Of a stretch of 64,000 bases of DNA, positions 1 to 8,166 are shown piece by piece. The DNA comes from Micromonospora sp. BL4. Its GTDB lineage: Bacteria > Actinomycetota > Actinomycetes > Mycobacteriales > Micromonosporaceae. A program made the position numbers and the translations under genes. Position 1 is the first letter of the stretch. The number at the start of each line of letters is the position of its first letter. The stretch is taken from positions 94,884-158,883 of the forward strand of contig NZ_RCVJ01000105.1 of NCBI RefSeq assembly GCF_003667505.1, given 5' to 3'. The notes under the pieces were generated by a model. That model had not been told where the DNA came from and did no database searches. It saw only the letters and a list, made by a program, of their open reading frames with translations.

Positions 1-42
1 TGACCCGAACCCACCACCTCCGCAACCGAATCGAGCGAGCAG

Positions 43-1134
43 ATGGGTGAAACCCCTCACCGCTCGGCCGACGCCGGCACCGGCGGGACGCGCGTGACCC
101 AGAGTCACGAGTGGCCCGCCGGTGCCTCGGCGCGTGTGGCCGAGGCACCAGTCAGCACCCGTTCCCCGGGCGGCGTCGGGCTGGGCGGCGGCGGCGCGCT
201 GCCGCGCAGCCGGAAATTCGGCGCCGAGCGGGCCTTCCACGGCCTCACCCTGGCCGCCGGCACCGCCGTTCTGGTCATCATCGCCGCCATCGCGATCTTC
301 CTGATCGCCAAGGCGGTGCCGGCCCTGCGGGCCAACACCGAGAACTTCTGGTCCTACGAGGGCTGGTCCCCCAACGAGACGGAGCCGAAGTTCGGCATCG
401 GCACGCTCGCCTTCGGCACCGTGCTCAGTGCGGCGCTGGCGCTGCTCATGGCAGTGCCGGTGGCGCTGGGCATCGCGCTCTACCTCTCGCACTACGCGCC
501 CCGCCGGCTGGGCACCGCGCTCGGCTTCCTGGTCGACCTGCTCGCCGCCGTACCGAGCGTGGTCTTCGGTCTCTGGGGCCGGGACATCTTCGTCAACCCG
601 GTCCGGGACTTCTCGGTCTGGCTGAACGAGTACTTCGGCTGGATCCCGATCTTCGGCGGCGACGGGCCGTTCGGTAAGTCGATCATGCTCGGCGCCCTGG
701 TGCTCGCGATCATGGTGTTGCCGATCATCACGTCGCTCTCCCGCGAGGTGTTCCTCCAGACGCCGACCGCGAACGAGGAAGCCGCTCTCGCCCTGGGCGC
801 CACCCGCTGGGAGATGCTCCGCACCGCGGTGCTGCCCTACGGCCGTCCCGGCATCATCGCCGCGGTGATGCTCGGCCTCGGCCGTGCGCTCGGCGAGACC
901 ATCGCCCTGGCCATGACCCTCGGCATCACCTTCGGCATCTCGTTCAACCTGATCCAGAACGGCGGCAACACCATCGCCGCCAACATCGCCAACGCGTTCG
1001 GCGAGGCGAACGAGACCGGCCGGGGCGCGCTGATCGCCTCCGGCCTGGTGCTGTTCACCATCACGCTGATCGTCAACATCACGGCGCGGGCGATCATCTA
1101 CCGCCGCCGGGAGTTCACGGAGTCGGCCGCATGA
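43..1134 (+). CDS. pstC: Phosphate ABC transporter permease PstC
   Basis: Inner-membrane permease subunit of the high-affinity phosphate importer. The 363-residue protein has a long charged, Gly-rich cytoplasmic extension of about 68 residues, a first membrane helix at about 69-91, and further helices. An EAA-type coupling loop lies at about 244-270 (EEAALALGATRWEML) and would contact PstB. The stop overlaps pstA in an ATGA arrangement, so the two are translationally coupled. The ATG at 43 follows a GAGCGAG stretch; an internal start after the low-complexity extension cannot be excluded. The substrate-binding gene pstS is expected just upstream, outside the window. The family assignment is firm; the exact N-terminus is less so. 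Confidence 0.95.
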   Translation: MGETPHRSADAGTGGTRVTQSHEWPAGASARVAEAPVSTRSPGGVGLGGGGALPRSRKFGAERAFHGLTLAAGTAVLVIIAAIAIFLIAKAVPALRANTENFWSYEGWSPNETEPKFGIGTLAFGTVLSAALALLMAVPVALGIALYLSHYAPRRLGTALGFLVDLLAAVPSVVFGLWGRDIFVNPVRDFSVWLNEYFGWIPIFGGDGPFGKSIMLGALVLAIMVLPIITSLSREVFLQTPTANEEAALALGATRWEMLRTAVLPYGRPGIIAAVMLGLGRALGETIALAMTLGITFGISFNLIQNGGNTIAANIANAFGEANETGRGALIASGLVLFTITLIVNITARAIIYRRREFTESAA

Positions 1135-2219
1135 CCACAACCGTCACCTCCCACCGCACCCGTCCGCCGGCCGAGCCCGCCACGCTGCGGGCCAGGCGGC
1201 TGCCCTGGTACGCCGCACCGGCCCTCGCCGTGGCGGCCCTGGCGCTCTCCGCCGTGATCGTCTACGGCACCGACATCGGCGGCCCGGTCCTCGTGGTCGC
1301 CCTCGGCGCGGTGCTCTACCTGACCGGGCTCTTCGCCGCGGCCAACGCGGTCGAGGGGCGCCGCTCGGCGCGCAACCGCACCTGGAGCGCGCTGATCCAC
1401 TCCGCGTTCGTGCTGGCGGTCCTGCCTCTCGTGTCGGTGGTGTGGACACTGGTCAGCAAGGGCGCCGAGCGGCTGGACGTCAACTTCTTCCAGACCTCGA
1501 TGAACAACATCGGGGCCCGGGACGCCAACGGCGGCGCGTACCACGCGATCCTCGGCACGCTGGAGCAGGTCGGCATCGCCACCCTGATCACCGTGCCGCT
1601 CGGCATCCTCTGCGCGATCTACATCGTCGAGTACGGCCGGGGCAAGTTCGCCTTCGCGATCAGGTTCTTCGTGGACGTGATGACCGGTATCCCGTCGATC
1701 GTCTCCGGCCTCTTCGTGCTGGCGTTCTGGGTGCTGGTCGTGTCGCCGTGGTTCAACGACGGTCGGCCGAGCTTCTCCGGCTTCGCCGCCGCGCTCGCGC
1801 TGAGCGTGCTGATGCTGCCGACCATCGTCCGGTCCACCGAGGAGATGCTCCGCCTCGTACCGCCGCCACTGCGCGAGGGCGCCTACGCACTCGGCGTACC
1901 CAAGTGGAAGACCATCCTGCGGGTGGTGCTGCCGACCGCGCTCCCCGGCATCGTCACCGGCGTGATGCTCGCCATCGCCCGCGCGGCCGGCGAGACCGCG
2001 CCGGTGCTGCTGGTGGCCGGCGGCGGTGCCGCCATCAACGTCAACCCCTTCGAGAACAACCAGTCGTCGCTGTCCCTCTTCGTCTACCAGCAGGCCGGTG
2101 ACGCGTCGAAGTACGCGCCGGCACGGGCGTGGACGGCGGCACTCACCCTGGTCGCCCTCGTGCTCATCCTGACGATCGCGGCGAAGCTGCTGGCCCGTCG
2201 TAACCGGCTCAGCCGATGA
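1131..2219 (+). CDS. pstA: Phosphate ABC transporter permease PstA
   Basis: Second permease subunit of the Pst phosphate importer, 362 residues. Helices at about 28-46 and 50-72 precede the conserved transport domain. The EAA loop is at about 248-274 ([20 protein letters not shown]). The start codon overlaps the pstC stop by four bases, and its own stop overlaps an ATG of the next reading frame, which marks a tight pstCAB operon. The DxxTGIPS segment at about 182-189 is typical of PstA. Transport would be powered by PstB and fed by a PstS lipoprotein encoded upstream of the window. Confidence 0.95.
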   Translation: MTTTVTSHRTRPPAEPATLRARRLPWYAAPALAVAALALSAVIVYGTDIGGPVLVVALGAVLYLTGLFAAANAVEGRRSARNRTWSALIHSAFVLAVLPLVSVVWTLVSKGAERLDVNFFQTSMNNIGARDANGGAYHAILGTLEQVGIATLITVPLGILCAIYIVEYGRGKFAFAIRFFVDVMTGIPSIVSGLFVLAFWVLVVSPWFNDGRPSFSGFAAALALSVLMLPTIVRSTEEMLRLVPPPLREGAYALGVPKWKTILRVVLPTALPGIVTGVMLAIARAAGETAPVLLVAGGGAAINVNPFENNQSSLSLFVYQQAGDASKYAPARAWTAALTLVALVLILTIAAKLLARRNRLSR

Positions 2220-2239
2220 ACCCCGGAGGTACCACCACC

Positions 2240-3016
2240 ATGGCCAAGCGTGTCGAAGCCTCGAACGTCACCGCCTACTACGGCGGCTTCAAGGCGATCG
2301 AGAACATCAACCTGACCGTCGAGCCGAAGACGGTCACCGCCCTGATCGGCCCGTCCGGCTGCGGCAAGTCCACCTTCCTGCGGTCGATCAACCGGATGCA
2401 CGAGGTGCTGCCGGGTGCCCGGGTCGAGGGCAACCTGACCATCGACGACCAGGACATCTACGACCGGGACGTGGACGTCACCGCGGTCCGACGCATGATC
2501 GGCATGGTCTTCCAGCGGCCGAACCCGTTCCCCACCATGAGCATCTTCGAGAACGTGGTCGCCGGGCTGAAGCTCAACGGCGTGCGGCGCAAGTCGATCC
2601 TGGAGGAGGCGGCCGAGAAGGCGCTGCGCTCGGCGAACCTGTGGGACGAGGTCAAGGACCGGCTGGGCAAGCCCGGCGCGGGCCTCTCCGGCGGGCAGCA
2701 GCAGCGGCTCTGCATCGCCCGGACCATCGCCGTCGAGCCGCAGGTCGTGCTGATGGACGAGCCCTGCTCGGCCCTGGACCCGATCTCGACGCTGGCCATC
2801 GAGGACCTGATGTTCCAGCTGAAGGACAAGTTCACGATCATCATCGTGACGCACAACATGCAGCAGGCCGCTCGGGTGTCGGACCGGACCGCCTTCTTCT
2901 CGATCGAGAAGACCGGCGACCCGGGCCGGCTGATCGAGTACGACAACACGCAGAAGATCTTCAGCAACCCGAGCGTGAAGAAGACCGAGGACTACATCAC
3001 CGGCCGCTTCGGCTGA
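2240..3016 (+). CDS. pstB: Phosphate ABC transporter ATP-binding protein PstB
   Basis: ATPase of the Pst importer. From the ATG at 2240 the product is 258 residues, the usual PstB length. Walker [10 protein letters not shown] is at 37-45, the signature LSGGQQQR at 149-156, Walker B VLMDEP at 170-175 and the switch His at 205. An in-frame ATG at 2216 overlaps the pstA stop. However, a strong GGAGG (2225-2229) sits 10 bases before 2240, and homologues begin near MAKR, so 2240 is preferred. It is the last gene of pstCAB and is followed by a terminator-like hairpin. Confidence 0.96.
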   Translation: MAKRVEASNVTAYYGGFKAIENINLTVEPKTVTALIGPSGCGKSTFLRSINRMHEVLPGARVEGNLTIDDQDIYDRDVDVTAVRRMIGMVFQRPNPFPTMSIFENVVAGLKLNGVRRKSILEEAAEKALRSANLWDEVKDRLGKPGAGLSGGQQQRLCIARTIAVEPQVVLMDEPCSALDPISTLAIEDLMFQLKDKFTIIIVTHNMQQAARVSDRTAFFSIEKTGDPGRLIEYDNTQKIFSNPSVKKTEDYITGRFG

Positions 3017-3038
3017 GCCACTGGTTCCCGGTCCGTCA

Positions 3039-3070
3039 CCGGCGTCCCGCCAACACGGCGTGGACGCCGG
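3039..3070 (+). terminator. Hairpin terminator after pstCAB
   Basis: Nine-base arms CCGGCGTCC (3039-3047) and GGACGCCGG (3062-3070) enclose an inner CGCC/GGCG pair (3048-3051 with 3057-3060). The stem lies 22 bases after the pstB stop. It has no clear T-tract, as is common for actinomycete terminators. Confidence 0.6.
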
Positions 3071-3113
3071 TCCCCTGTTCGGCGTCTCGCGCGCCGCGCG
3101 CCTCGCCCGCCGC

Positions 3114-3186
3114 CAGCGCGGTCAGCCGAGCACGGCAGGCAGCGCGGTCAGCCGAGCACGGCCGCCAGCGCGGTCAGCCGAGCACG
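3114..3186. repeat. Three copies of a 26-bp tandem repeat over the NUDIX stop codon
   Basis: The 21-base core CAGCGCGGTCAGCCGAGCAC(G) begins at 3114, 3140 and 3166, an exact period of 26. The third copy contains the last codons and TGA of the NUDIX gene (minus strand). The other two lie downstream, so the 3' end of the gene has been tandemly duplicated outside the coding region. Confidence 0.85.
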
Positions 3187-4007
3187 AAGCGCGGCTCACC
3201 GTCGGGCGGCAGGTCCAGGCGCGGGGTGACGGGGGTGGCCGCGTCCCGGTCGGCCGACGCCCGCGCCACCCCGGCCAGGTCGCCCGCCGCCGCCACCTGG
3301 GCCAGCGTGACGAGGGTCGGCGGCAGCATGGTCAGCTCGCCCGCCTCGGCCCGGGCCAGCGCGTCCGCGGGGCGGATCCAGAGGGTGTGGTCGGCCTCGC
3401 CGGAGACGTCCCGGGTCCGCTGCCCCGCCGGCAGCAGGGCGACGAAGAAGTACGTGTCGAAGCGGCGCGGCTCGAACTCCGGGGTGATCCACCGGCTCCA
3501 CGGCAGCAGCAGGTCCGACCGTAGCGTCAGCCCCCGTCCGGCGAGCAGGGCCGCGAAGCCCAGCCGGCGCCCCTCCAGATCCTGCCGGGCCGCCTCCCAG
3601 TCGTCGCCGCTCACGTCGCCCACCACGGTCCCCTGATCGGGGCCGGCGAGCAGCACCCCGGCCTCCTCGAAGACCTCCCGGGCGGCGGCGCAGACCACCG
3701 CCTGCGCGGCGTCCGGGGCCACCCCGAGCCGCTCCGACCACTCAGTCGGCGCCGGGCCGGCCCAGTCCAGGTGTGCGGCGGAGTCGGAGCGGTCCACGCC
3801 ACCGCCGGGGAAGGCGTACATCCCGCCGAAGGTCATCGCGGCGACCCGGCGGATGACGTACACCTCGAAGTCGACGTCGGTCGGACGCAGCAGCAGCACG
3901 GTGGCCGCGACCCGGGGCACCGCCGGGGTGCCGCCCTCGGCCCGGAACCGGCGCGCGTGCTCGACCAGGGCGGCCGGGGCGGCGAAGCCGTCACTGTCGA
4001 TCGTCAT
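3174..4007 (-). CDS. NUDIX hydrolase, NUDT19-like
   Basis: Predicted nucleoside-diphosphate-X pyrophosphatase of 277 residues. The conserved Nudix glutamates are in REVFEEAG at 110-117. The preceding Gly-rich part (FPGGGVD, 66-72) is separated from it by an insertion of about 35 residues, which is typical of the NUDT19/RP2p subgroup that cleaves acyl-CoA-type substrates rather than the compact MutT box. A WSRWITPEF segment followed by FDTYFFVALLP also matches that subgroup. The gene is monocistronic and divergent from the oxidoreductase at 4274. Substrate is not determinable from sequence. The stop codon lies inside a tandem repeat. Confidence 0.85.
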   Translation of the reverse strand: MTIDSDGFAAPAALVEHARRFRAEGGTPAVPRVAATVLLLRPTDVDFEVYVIRRVAAMTFGGMYAFPGGGVDRSDSAAHLDWAGPAPTEWSERLGVAPDAAQAVVCAAAREVFEEAGVLLAGPDQGTVVGDVSGDDWEAARQDLEGRRLGFAALLAGRGLTLRSDLLLPWSRWITPEFEPRRFDTYFFVALLPAGQRTRDVSGEADHTLWIRPADALARAEAGELTMLPPTLVTLAQVAAAGDLAGVARASADRDAATPVTPRLDLPPDGEPRFVLG

Positions 4008-4273
4008 GTCGCGAGCCTAGTTCCCCGACCGTTCGGCCCCCGCCCGGCCGGTGTGCCGGTCGGCTCCGCTCGCACCGCCCTTTGCGCCGCTCCGTCCCAC
4101 GCAACAGAAACGGCTGCCAACTGGTGCGTCCAGGTAAGCAGAGCAAAGGGGGACGCGCAGGGGTGGCCGGCCGGCCGGAGCGGCAGGGCGACCAGGACCG
4201 CACCGGGTCCCGACGGATGAGCCGGCGGCGGCCGGGCGAGGGGGCGTTCACCCGGCTCGGCTAGCGTGCCGGC

Positions 4274-5242
4274 ATGACTCGTTGGGGCATCCTGGCCACC
4301 GGCCACATCGCCAGCCGTTTCGCCGAAGACCTCCGGCTGGTGCCGGACGCCGAACTTGTCGCGGTCGGCTCCCGCGCCGCGGACAGCGCGCAGCGCTTCG
4401 CCGACAAGCACGGCGCGAAGCGCGCCTACGGCTCCTGGGTGGAGTTGGCCGCCGACCCGGACGTCGACGTGATCTACGTGGCCACCCCGCACGCCGCGCA
4501 CCACGAGGCGGCGATGACCTGCCTGACGGCCGGACGGGCGGTGCTGCTGGAGAAGCCGTTCACCCTCGACCTGGCCACCAGCACCGAACTGGTGGACACC
4601 GCCCGCGCCGCCGGGGTCTTCCTGATGGAGGCCATGTGGATGCGGACCAACCCGCTGATCCTTCGGGCGGTCGAGCTGATCGCCCAGGGGGCGATCGGCA
4701 CGGTGAGCAGCGTCCGGGCCGACTTCGGGGTGTCCGGGCCCTTCCCGCCGGAGCACCGGATGCGCAACGCGGCACTGGGCGGGGGCGCCCTGCTGGACCT
4801 GGGGATCTACCCGATCAGCCTGGCTCACCTGCTGCTGGGCGTGCCGCAGCACATCCGGTCCTGGGCGCAGCTCGGCCCGGAGGGGACGGACGAGAACACC
4901 GGCATCCTGTTCGGCTACGACACCGGCGCGTTGGCCACGCTCAGCTGCGGCATGGTCGGGTTGAGCGGGCAGTCCGCAGCGATCACCGGCAGCAGCGGCC
5001 GGATCGAGCTGCCCGAGCCGTTCTTCCGGCCCGACTCGCTGACCCTGCACCGGGACGGCGCCGAGCCGGAGACGATCACCGCGGACACGACCGGCAACGG
5101 CTACCAGTACGAGGCGATCGAGGTGCAGCGCTGCCTGGCGGCCGGGCTGACCGAGAGCCCGCTGGTGCCGCACACCGTCACCCTCGAGGTGATGGCCCTG
5201 CTCGACGCCGTACGCGAGCAGATCGGCGTGCGGTACATCTGA
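4274..5242 (+). CDS. Gfo/Idh/MocA family NAD(P)-dependent oxidoreductase
   Basis: Soluble dehydrogenase of 322 residues. The N-terminal Rossmann fold starts directly (WGILATGHIA, residues 4-13). The EKPF motif at 93-96 carries the conserved lysine, and GGGALLDLGIYP in the C-terminal domain is the usual family signature, with a Tyr where many members have His. Members oxidise or reduce sugars, inositols or trans-dihydrodiols; this one most resembles the dihydrodiol-dehydrogenase/glucose-fructose-like branch, but the substrate is unknown. It is monocistronic and faces pit across a strong hairpin. Confidence 0.88.
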   Translation: MTRWGILATGHIASRFAEDLRLVPDAELVAVGSRAADSAQRFADKHGAKRAYGSWVELAADPDVDVIYVATPHAAHHEAAMTCLTAGRAVLLEKPFTLDLATSTELVDTARAAGVFLMEAMWMRTNPLILRAVELIAQGAIGTVSSVRADFGVSGPFPPEHRMRNAALGGGALLDLGIYPISLAHLLLGVPQHIRSWAQLGPEGTDENTGILFGYDTGALATLSCGMVGLSGQSAAITGSSGRIELPEPFFRPDSLTLHRDGAEPETITADTTGNGYQYEAIEVQRCLAAGLTESPLVPHTVTLEVMALLDAVREQIGVRYI

Positions 5243-5252
5243 TGTCCCGAAG

Positions 5253-5296
5253 GAAAGGGCCCCTTGTCGACGATCGCGTCGACAAGGGGCCCTTTC
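5253..5296. terminator. Perfect 19-bp hairpin between convergent genes
   Basis: The left arm 5253-5271 and right arm 5278-5296 are perfectly complementary over 19 bases around a 6-base loop. The outer GAAAGGG/CCCTTTC supplies an A-tract on one side and a T-tract on the other, so the element can terminate both the oxidoreductase and the pit transcript. Its internal GGGCCCC/GTCGAC symmetry looks like a recurrent intergenic element rather than a casual terminator. Confidence 0.8.
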
Positions 5297-5312
5297 GTCG
5301 TAGCCGGGTGGG

Positions 5313-6326
5313 TCAGCCGAAGAGCGGGCGGACCAGCAGGTAGGTGACGCAGGCGATCAGCGCGGCGGCCGGGAACGTGATGATCCAGGCGATCACGATG
5401 TTGCCGGCGACATTCCAGCGGACCGCGGAGAGCCGCTTGGTCGCGCCCACACCCATGATCGCCGAGGTGATCGTGTGGGTGGTGGAGATCGGCGCCTTGA
5501 GCACCAGGGCGTTGAAGTAGAGCACCGCACTGGCCACCGTCTCGGCGGCGAAGCCCTCCGGCGGCCCGAGGTCGATGATCTTGCGGCCGAGAGTGCGGAT
5601 GATCCGCCAGCCGCCGGCGTACGTGCCGAGGGCCAGCATGGTCGCCGAGGTCCAGAACACCCAGCCCGGGATGTGCGTCTTGCTCTCCTGGAAGCCACCG
5701 GTGTAGAGCGCCAGCACCACGATGCCCATGGTCTTGGCCGCGTCCTGCATGCCGTGACCGACCGACATGGCCGCCGCCGAGGCGGTCTGCGCCCAGCGGA
5801 AGCCGCGGTTGAGCTTGCCCGGCTGCCCCTTCCGGAACAGCCAGAGGATGGCCAGCATCAGCAGGTAGCCCAGGGTGAGGCCGACGATCGGCGAGAGCAC
5901 CATCGGCAGCAACACCTTCACCCCGATGTTGCCCCACTGCACGATGCCGCCGGTGGACAGCAGGGTCGCGCCGACCAGACCACCGAAGAGCGCGTGCGAG
6001 GACGACGAGGGCAGGCCGAAATACCAGGTGATCAGGTTCCAGGCGATGGCGCCGAGCACCCCGGCGAAGACCACCCCCAGGCTGCTCACGCCGGTGGGGA
6101 GCGTGACCAGGCCGTCGCCGACGGTCTTGGCCACCCCCGCGCCGAAGTGCGCGCCGATGAAGTTGCCCACCGCGGCGAGCAGCAGGGCGATCCGGGGTGT
6201 CAGCGCCCGGGTCGAGACACTTGTCGCGATCGCGTTGGCGGCGTCGTGGAAGCCGTTGGTGTAGTCGAACGCCAAGGCCACCCCGATCACCGCCAGCACG
6301 GCGATGAGTTCGGGAGTCAGTGTCAC
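5313..6326 (-). CDS. pit: Inorganic phosphate transporter, PiT family
   Basis: Low-affinity, metal-phosphate/proton symporter of the inner membrane, about 337 residues with roughly ten helices. The PiT repeats are visible: FDYTNGFHDAANAIAT near residues 20-35 and a second copy SVGHGMQDAAKTMGI in the C-terminal half, plus GVGATKRLSAVRWNV. The chosen start is a GTG at 6326, four bases past the TGA of the upstream DUF47 gene. An upstream in-frame ATG (6389) would add a Ser/Pro/Arg stretch overlapping that gene and is less likely. The DUF47-pit pairing is widespread in bacteria. Confidence 0.92.
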   Translation of the reverse strand: MTLTPELIAVLAVIGVALAFDYTNGFHDAANAIATSVSTRALTPRIALLLAAVGNFIGAHFGAGVAKTVGDGLVTLPTGVSSLGVVFAGVLGAIAWNLITWYFGLPSSSSHALFGGLVGATLLSTGGIVQWGNIGVKVLLPMVLSPIVGLTLGYLLMLAILWLFRKGQPGKLNRGFRWAQTASAAAMSVGHGMQDAAKTMGIVVLALYTGGFQESKTHIPGWVFWTSATMLALGTYAGGWRIIRTLGRKIIDLGPPEGFAAETVASAVLYFNALVLKAPISTTHTITSAIMGVGATKRLSAVRWNVAGNIVIAWIITFPAAALIACVTYLLVRPLFG

Positions 6327-6330
6327 AGGA

Positions 6331-6957
6331 TCAGGACTCCTTGACCGCGATGGTCTCGACCGTGTTGGCGACGTGCTCGAAGGCGTCACAGGCGGCCTCC
6401 AGCTCGTCGGCCACCTCCTTCATCTTCAGCACCGTCAACGCGTCGTACTCACCGGAGAAGAGGCGGACGAGCAGCTGCCGGTTGATCCGGTCGCCCTCGT
6501 TCTCCAGCCGGTTGCACTCGATCCAGTAGTCCTCGAGGTCCTTCATCGACTTCAGCCGGGGCATCGCGTCGGCGGTCAACTTGGCCTGCTGGTCGAGCAC
6601 GTTCACCATCTCGTGCAGCTCGCGCGGCAGCGCCGGAAGCTCGGTCAGCCCGTAGAGGTAGAGCAGGTCGCCGACCGCCTCCAGGTGGTCCATCACGTCG
6701 TCGAGCAGCGAGCCGAGCCGGTAGATGTCCTCCCGGTCGAACGGCGTGATGAAGGTGGAGTTGATCTTCTTGTACAGCTCGTGGGTGATCTGGTCGCTGT
6801 CGTGCTCGACCTCGGTCAGCCGCTCGCTGACCGACTGCACGTCGACGCCGGGCAGGGCCAGCTCGTTCAGCAGCTCGGTGCCCCGGACCAGGTTCTGCGC
6901 GGCCCTGGTGAAGAGCTCGTAGAAGGCGCCCTCGGTGGGGCGGAAGGAAAACTTCAC
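6331..6957 (-). CDS. DUF47 family PhoU-like protein, PiT partner
   Basis: Cytoplasmic all-helical protein of 208 residues from the GTG at 6957 (FSFRPTEGAFYELF near the start), the usual DUF47 length. It carries two PhoU-like three-helix repeats rich in acidic residues (LTEVEHDSDQITHELYKKI and ENEGDRINRQLL). DUF47 proteins sit beside PiT permeases and are thought to regulate them, as PhoU regulates Pst. The pit start lies immediately after this stop, which implies coupling. The long upstream in-frame extension (to 7074) is unlike the family and runs toward a PHO-box-like repeat. Confidence 0.9.
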   Translation of the reverse strand: MKFSFRPTEGAFYELFTRAAQNLVRGTELLNELALPGVDVQSVSERLTEVEHDSDQITHELYKKINSTFITPFDREDIYRLGSLLDDVMDHLEAVGDLLYLYGLTELPALPRELHEMVNVLDQQAKLTADAMPRLKSMKDLEDYWIECNRLENEGDRINRQLLVRLFSGEYDALTVLKMKEVADELEAACDAFEHVANTVETIAVKES

Positions 6958-7072
6958 AGCACAGACCTCGTCGCGTCGGTGGAAGGGTTGCGGTACCCGT
7001 CGGGTGGTCGCTCGGTGAATGCTAGGAAACGCCAGAACCGCGAATTCGTCGGCCCACCCCTGGTCAAGCCTC

Positions 7073-7105
7073 ATTCACCGGTCGTTCACCTGCTGTTCAT
7101 CTCGG
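7073..7105. promoter_or_regulatory. PHO-box-like direct repeats (PhoP site candidate)
   Basis: Three units with 11-base period begin at 7073 (ATTCACC), 7084 (GTTCACC) and 7095 (GTTCATC). This matches the streptomycete PhoP direct-repeat unit GTTCACC-N4. The element lies about 115-145 bp upstream of the DUF47-pit pair and overlaps the last codons of ppk2. A control of DUF47-pit by phosphate limitation is inferred. Confidence 0.65.
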
Positions 7106-8027
7106 CCGTCCCATGCGCCACCGCTCCCCCAGCACGCAACCGTTCGCGCTCGCGGGCCACGTCGAAATCGGCAGGCGGATACCCCAGATCGAGGGTGTCG
7201 AACGTCTCTCGCAGCAGGTGGGCCACCGCCCAGTCCCGGTACCACTTCCGGTCCGCCGGCACCACGAACCACGGCGCGGCGTCCGTGCCGCACCGGCTCA
7301 GCGCCTCGGCGTACGCGGCCTGGTAGTCGTCCCAACGAGCCCGGGAGTCGACGTCCGAGGGGTTGTACTTCCAGTGCTTGCGGGGGTCCGTGAGCCGCTC
7401 CAGCAGCCGTTCGCCCTGCTCGGCGTACGAGATGTGCAGCATCACCTTGACCAGGGTCACCCCGTCCTCGACCAGCTCCTGCTCGAAGGAGTTGATTTCG
7501 TCATAGCGGGCCCGCCAGGTCGACTCCGGCACCAGCGAGCCGACCCGGGCGATCAGCACGTCCTCGTAGTGCGACCGGTTGAACATCCCCACGTACCCCG
7601 GCGGCGGCAGTGCCCTGCGGATCCGCCACAGGAAGTCGTGTCGCAGCTCCTGCGGGGTGGGCGGCCCGAACGAGCGGATGTGCAGGCCCAGCGGGTTCAT
7701 GGCGCCGGCCACCCGCTTGATCGTGCCGTCCTTGCCGCCGCAGTCCATCGCCTGGAGCACCAGCAGCACCCGGTGCGCCGGCCGGTCCGAGCCGGCCTTG
7801 GCCATCGCGAAGAGCATCTCCTGCTGTTGGCCCAGCTCACCGCCGACCAGCTCCACCTGCGCGCGGGCCCAGGCCTTGCGGTGCTCGCCGGTCACCTCGG
7901 TCCCCGGCAGGCCGGGCGTGGACCGGGGGTCGATCCGCCCGAGATCCACCGGCGCGGTGACCCGCAGCAACGTCCGCACCGGGCCGCCGTCGGGCGCCAC
8001 GATCTGCGCTTCCTGGGGTGCGCTCAT
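7086..8027 (-). CDS. Polyphosphate kinase 2 family protein (PPK2)
   Basis: Cytoplasmic P-loop kinase that transfers phosphate between polyphosphate and nucleotides. It is 313 residues from the ATG at 8027; an in-frame ATG at 8045 adds six residues. Walker A AMDCGGKDGTIKR is at about 93-105, and the lid/Walker B region includes NRSHYEDVLIARV. DRKWYRDWAV near the C-terminus is diagnostic of PPK2. It sits upstream of the phosphate importer pair DUF47-pit on the same strand, which ties phosphate uptake to polyphosphate metabolism. Nucleotide preference (ADP, AMP or GDP) cannot be read reliably. Confidence 0.93.
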   Translation of the reverse strand: MSAPQEAQIVAPDGGPVRTLLRVTAPVDLGRIDPRSTPGLPGTEVTGEHRKAWARAQVELVGGELGQQQEMLFAMAKAGSDRPAHRVLLVLQAMDCGGKDGTIKRVAGAMNPLGLHIRSFGPPTPQELRHDFLWRIRRALPPPGYVGMFNRSHYEDVLIARVGSLVPESTWRARYDEINSFEQELVEDGVTLVKVMLHISYAEQGERLLERLTDPRKHWKYNPSDVDSRARWDDYQAAYAEALSRCGTDAAPWFVVPADRKWYRDWAVAHLLRETFDTLDLGYPPADFDVARERERLRAGGAVAHGTAEMNSR

Positions 8028-8166
8028 CCTCGGATCATCGCCCACCCGCCGACGAACCGCCCGCCGAGCGCCGCCCCGTCACGGCGGGCGGTACGTTCGG
8101 GGCTGCCGGCGCGTCCGGTTGCCGGGAGGATGTGCGCGGCAGGCGCCGGCCGGGGAGAGGTGGCTC

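Noticed and set aside
2216..2239. PstB start at 2216 (overlapping pstA stop)
   Set aside because: The GGAGG lies downstream of it and correctly spaced for 2240; the extra eight residues are absent from the family.
6958..7074. N-terminal extension of the DUF47 protein
   Set aside because: The 39 extra residues are not family-like and would overlap the PHO-box region; GTG 6957 gives the usual length.
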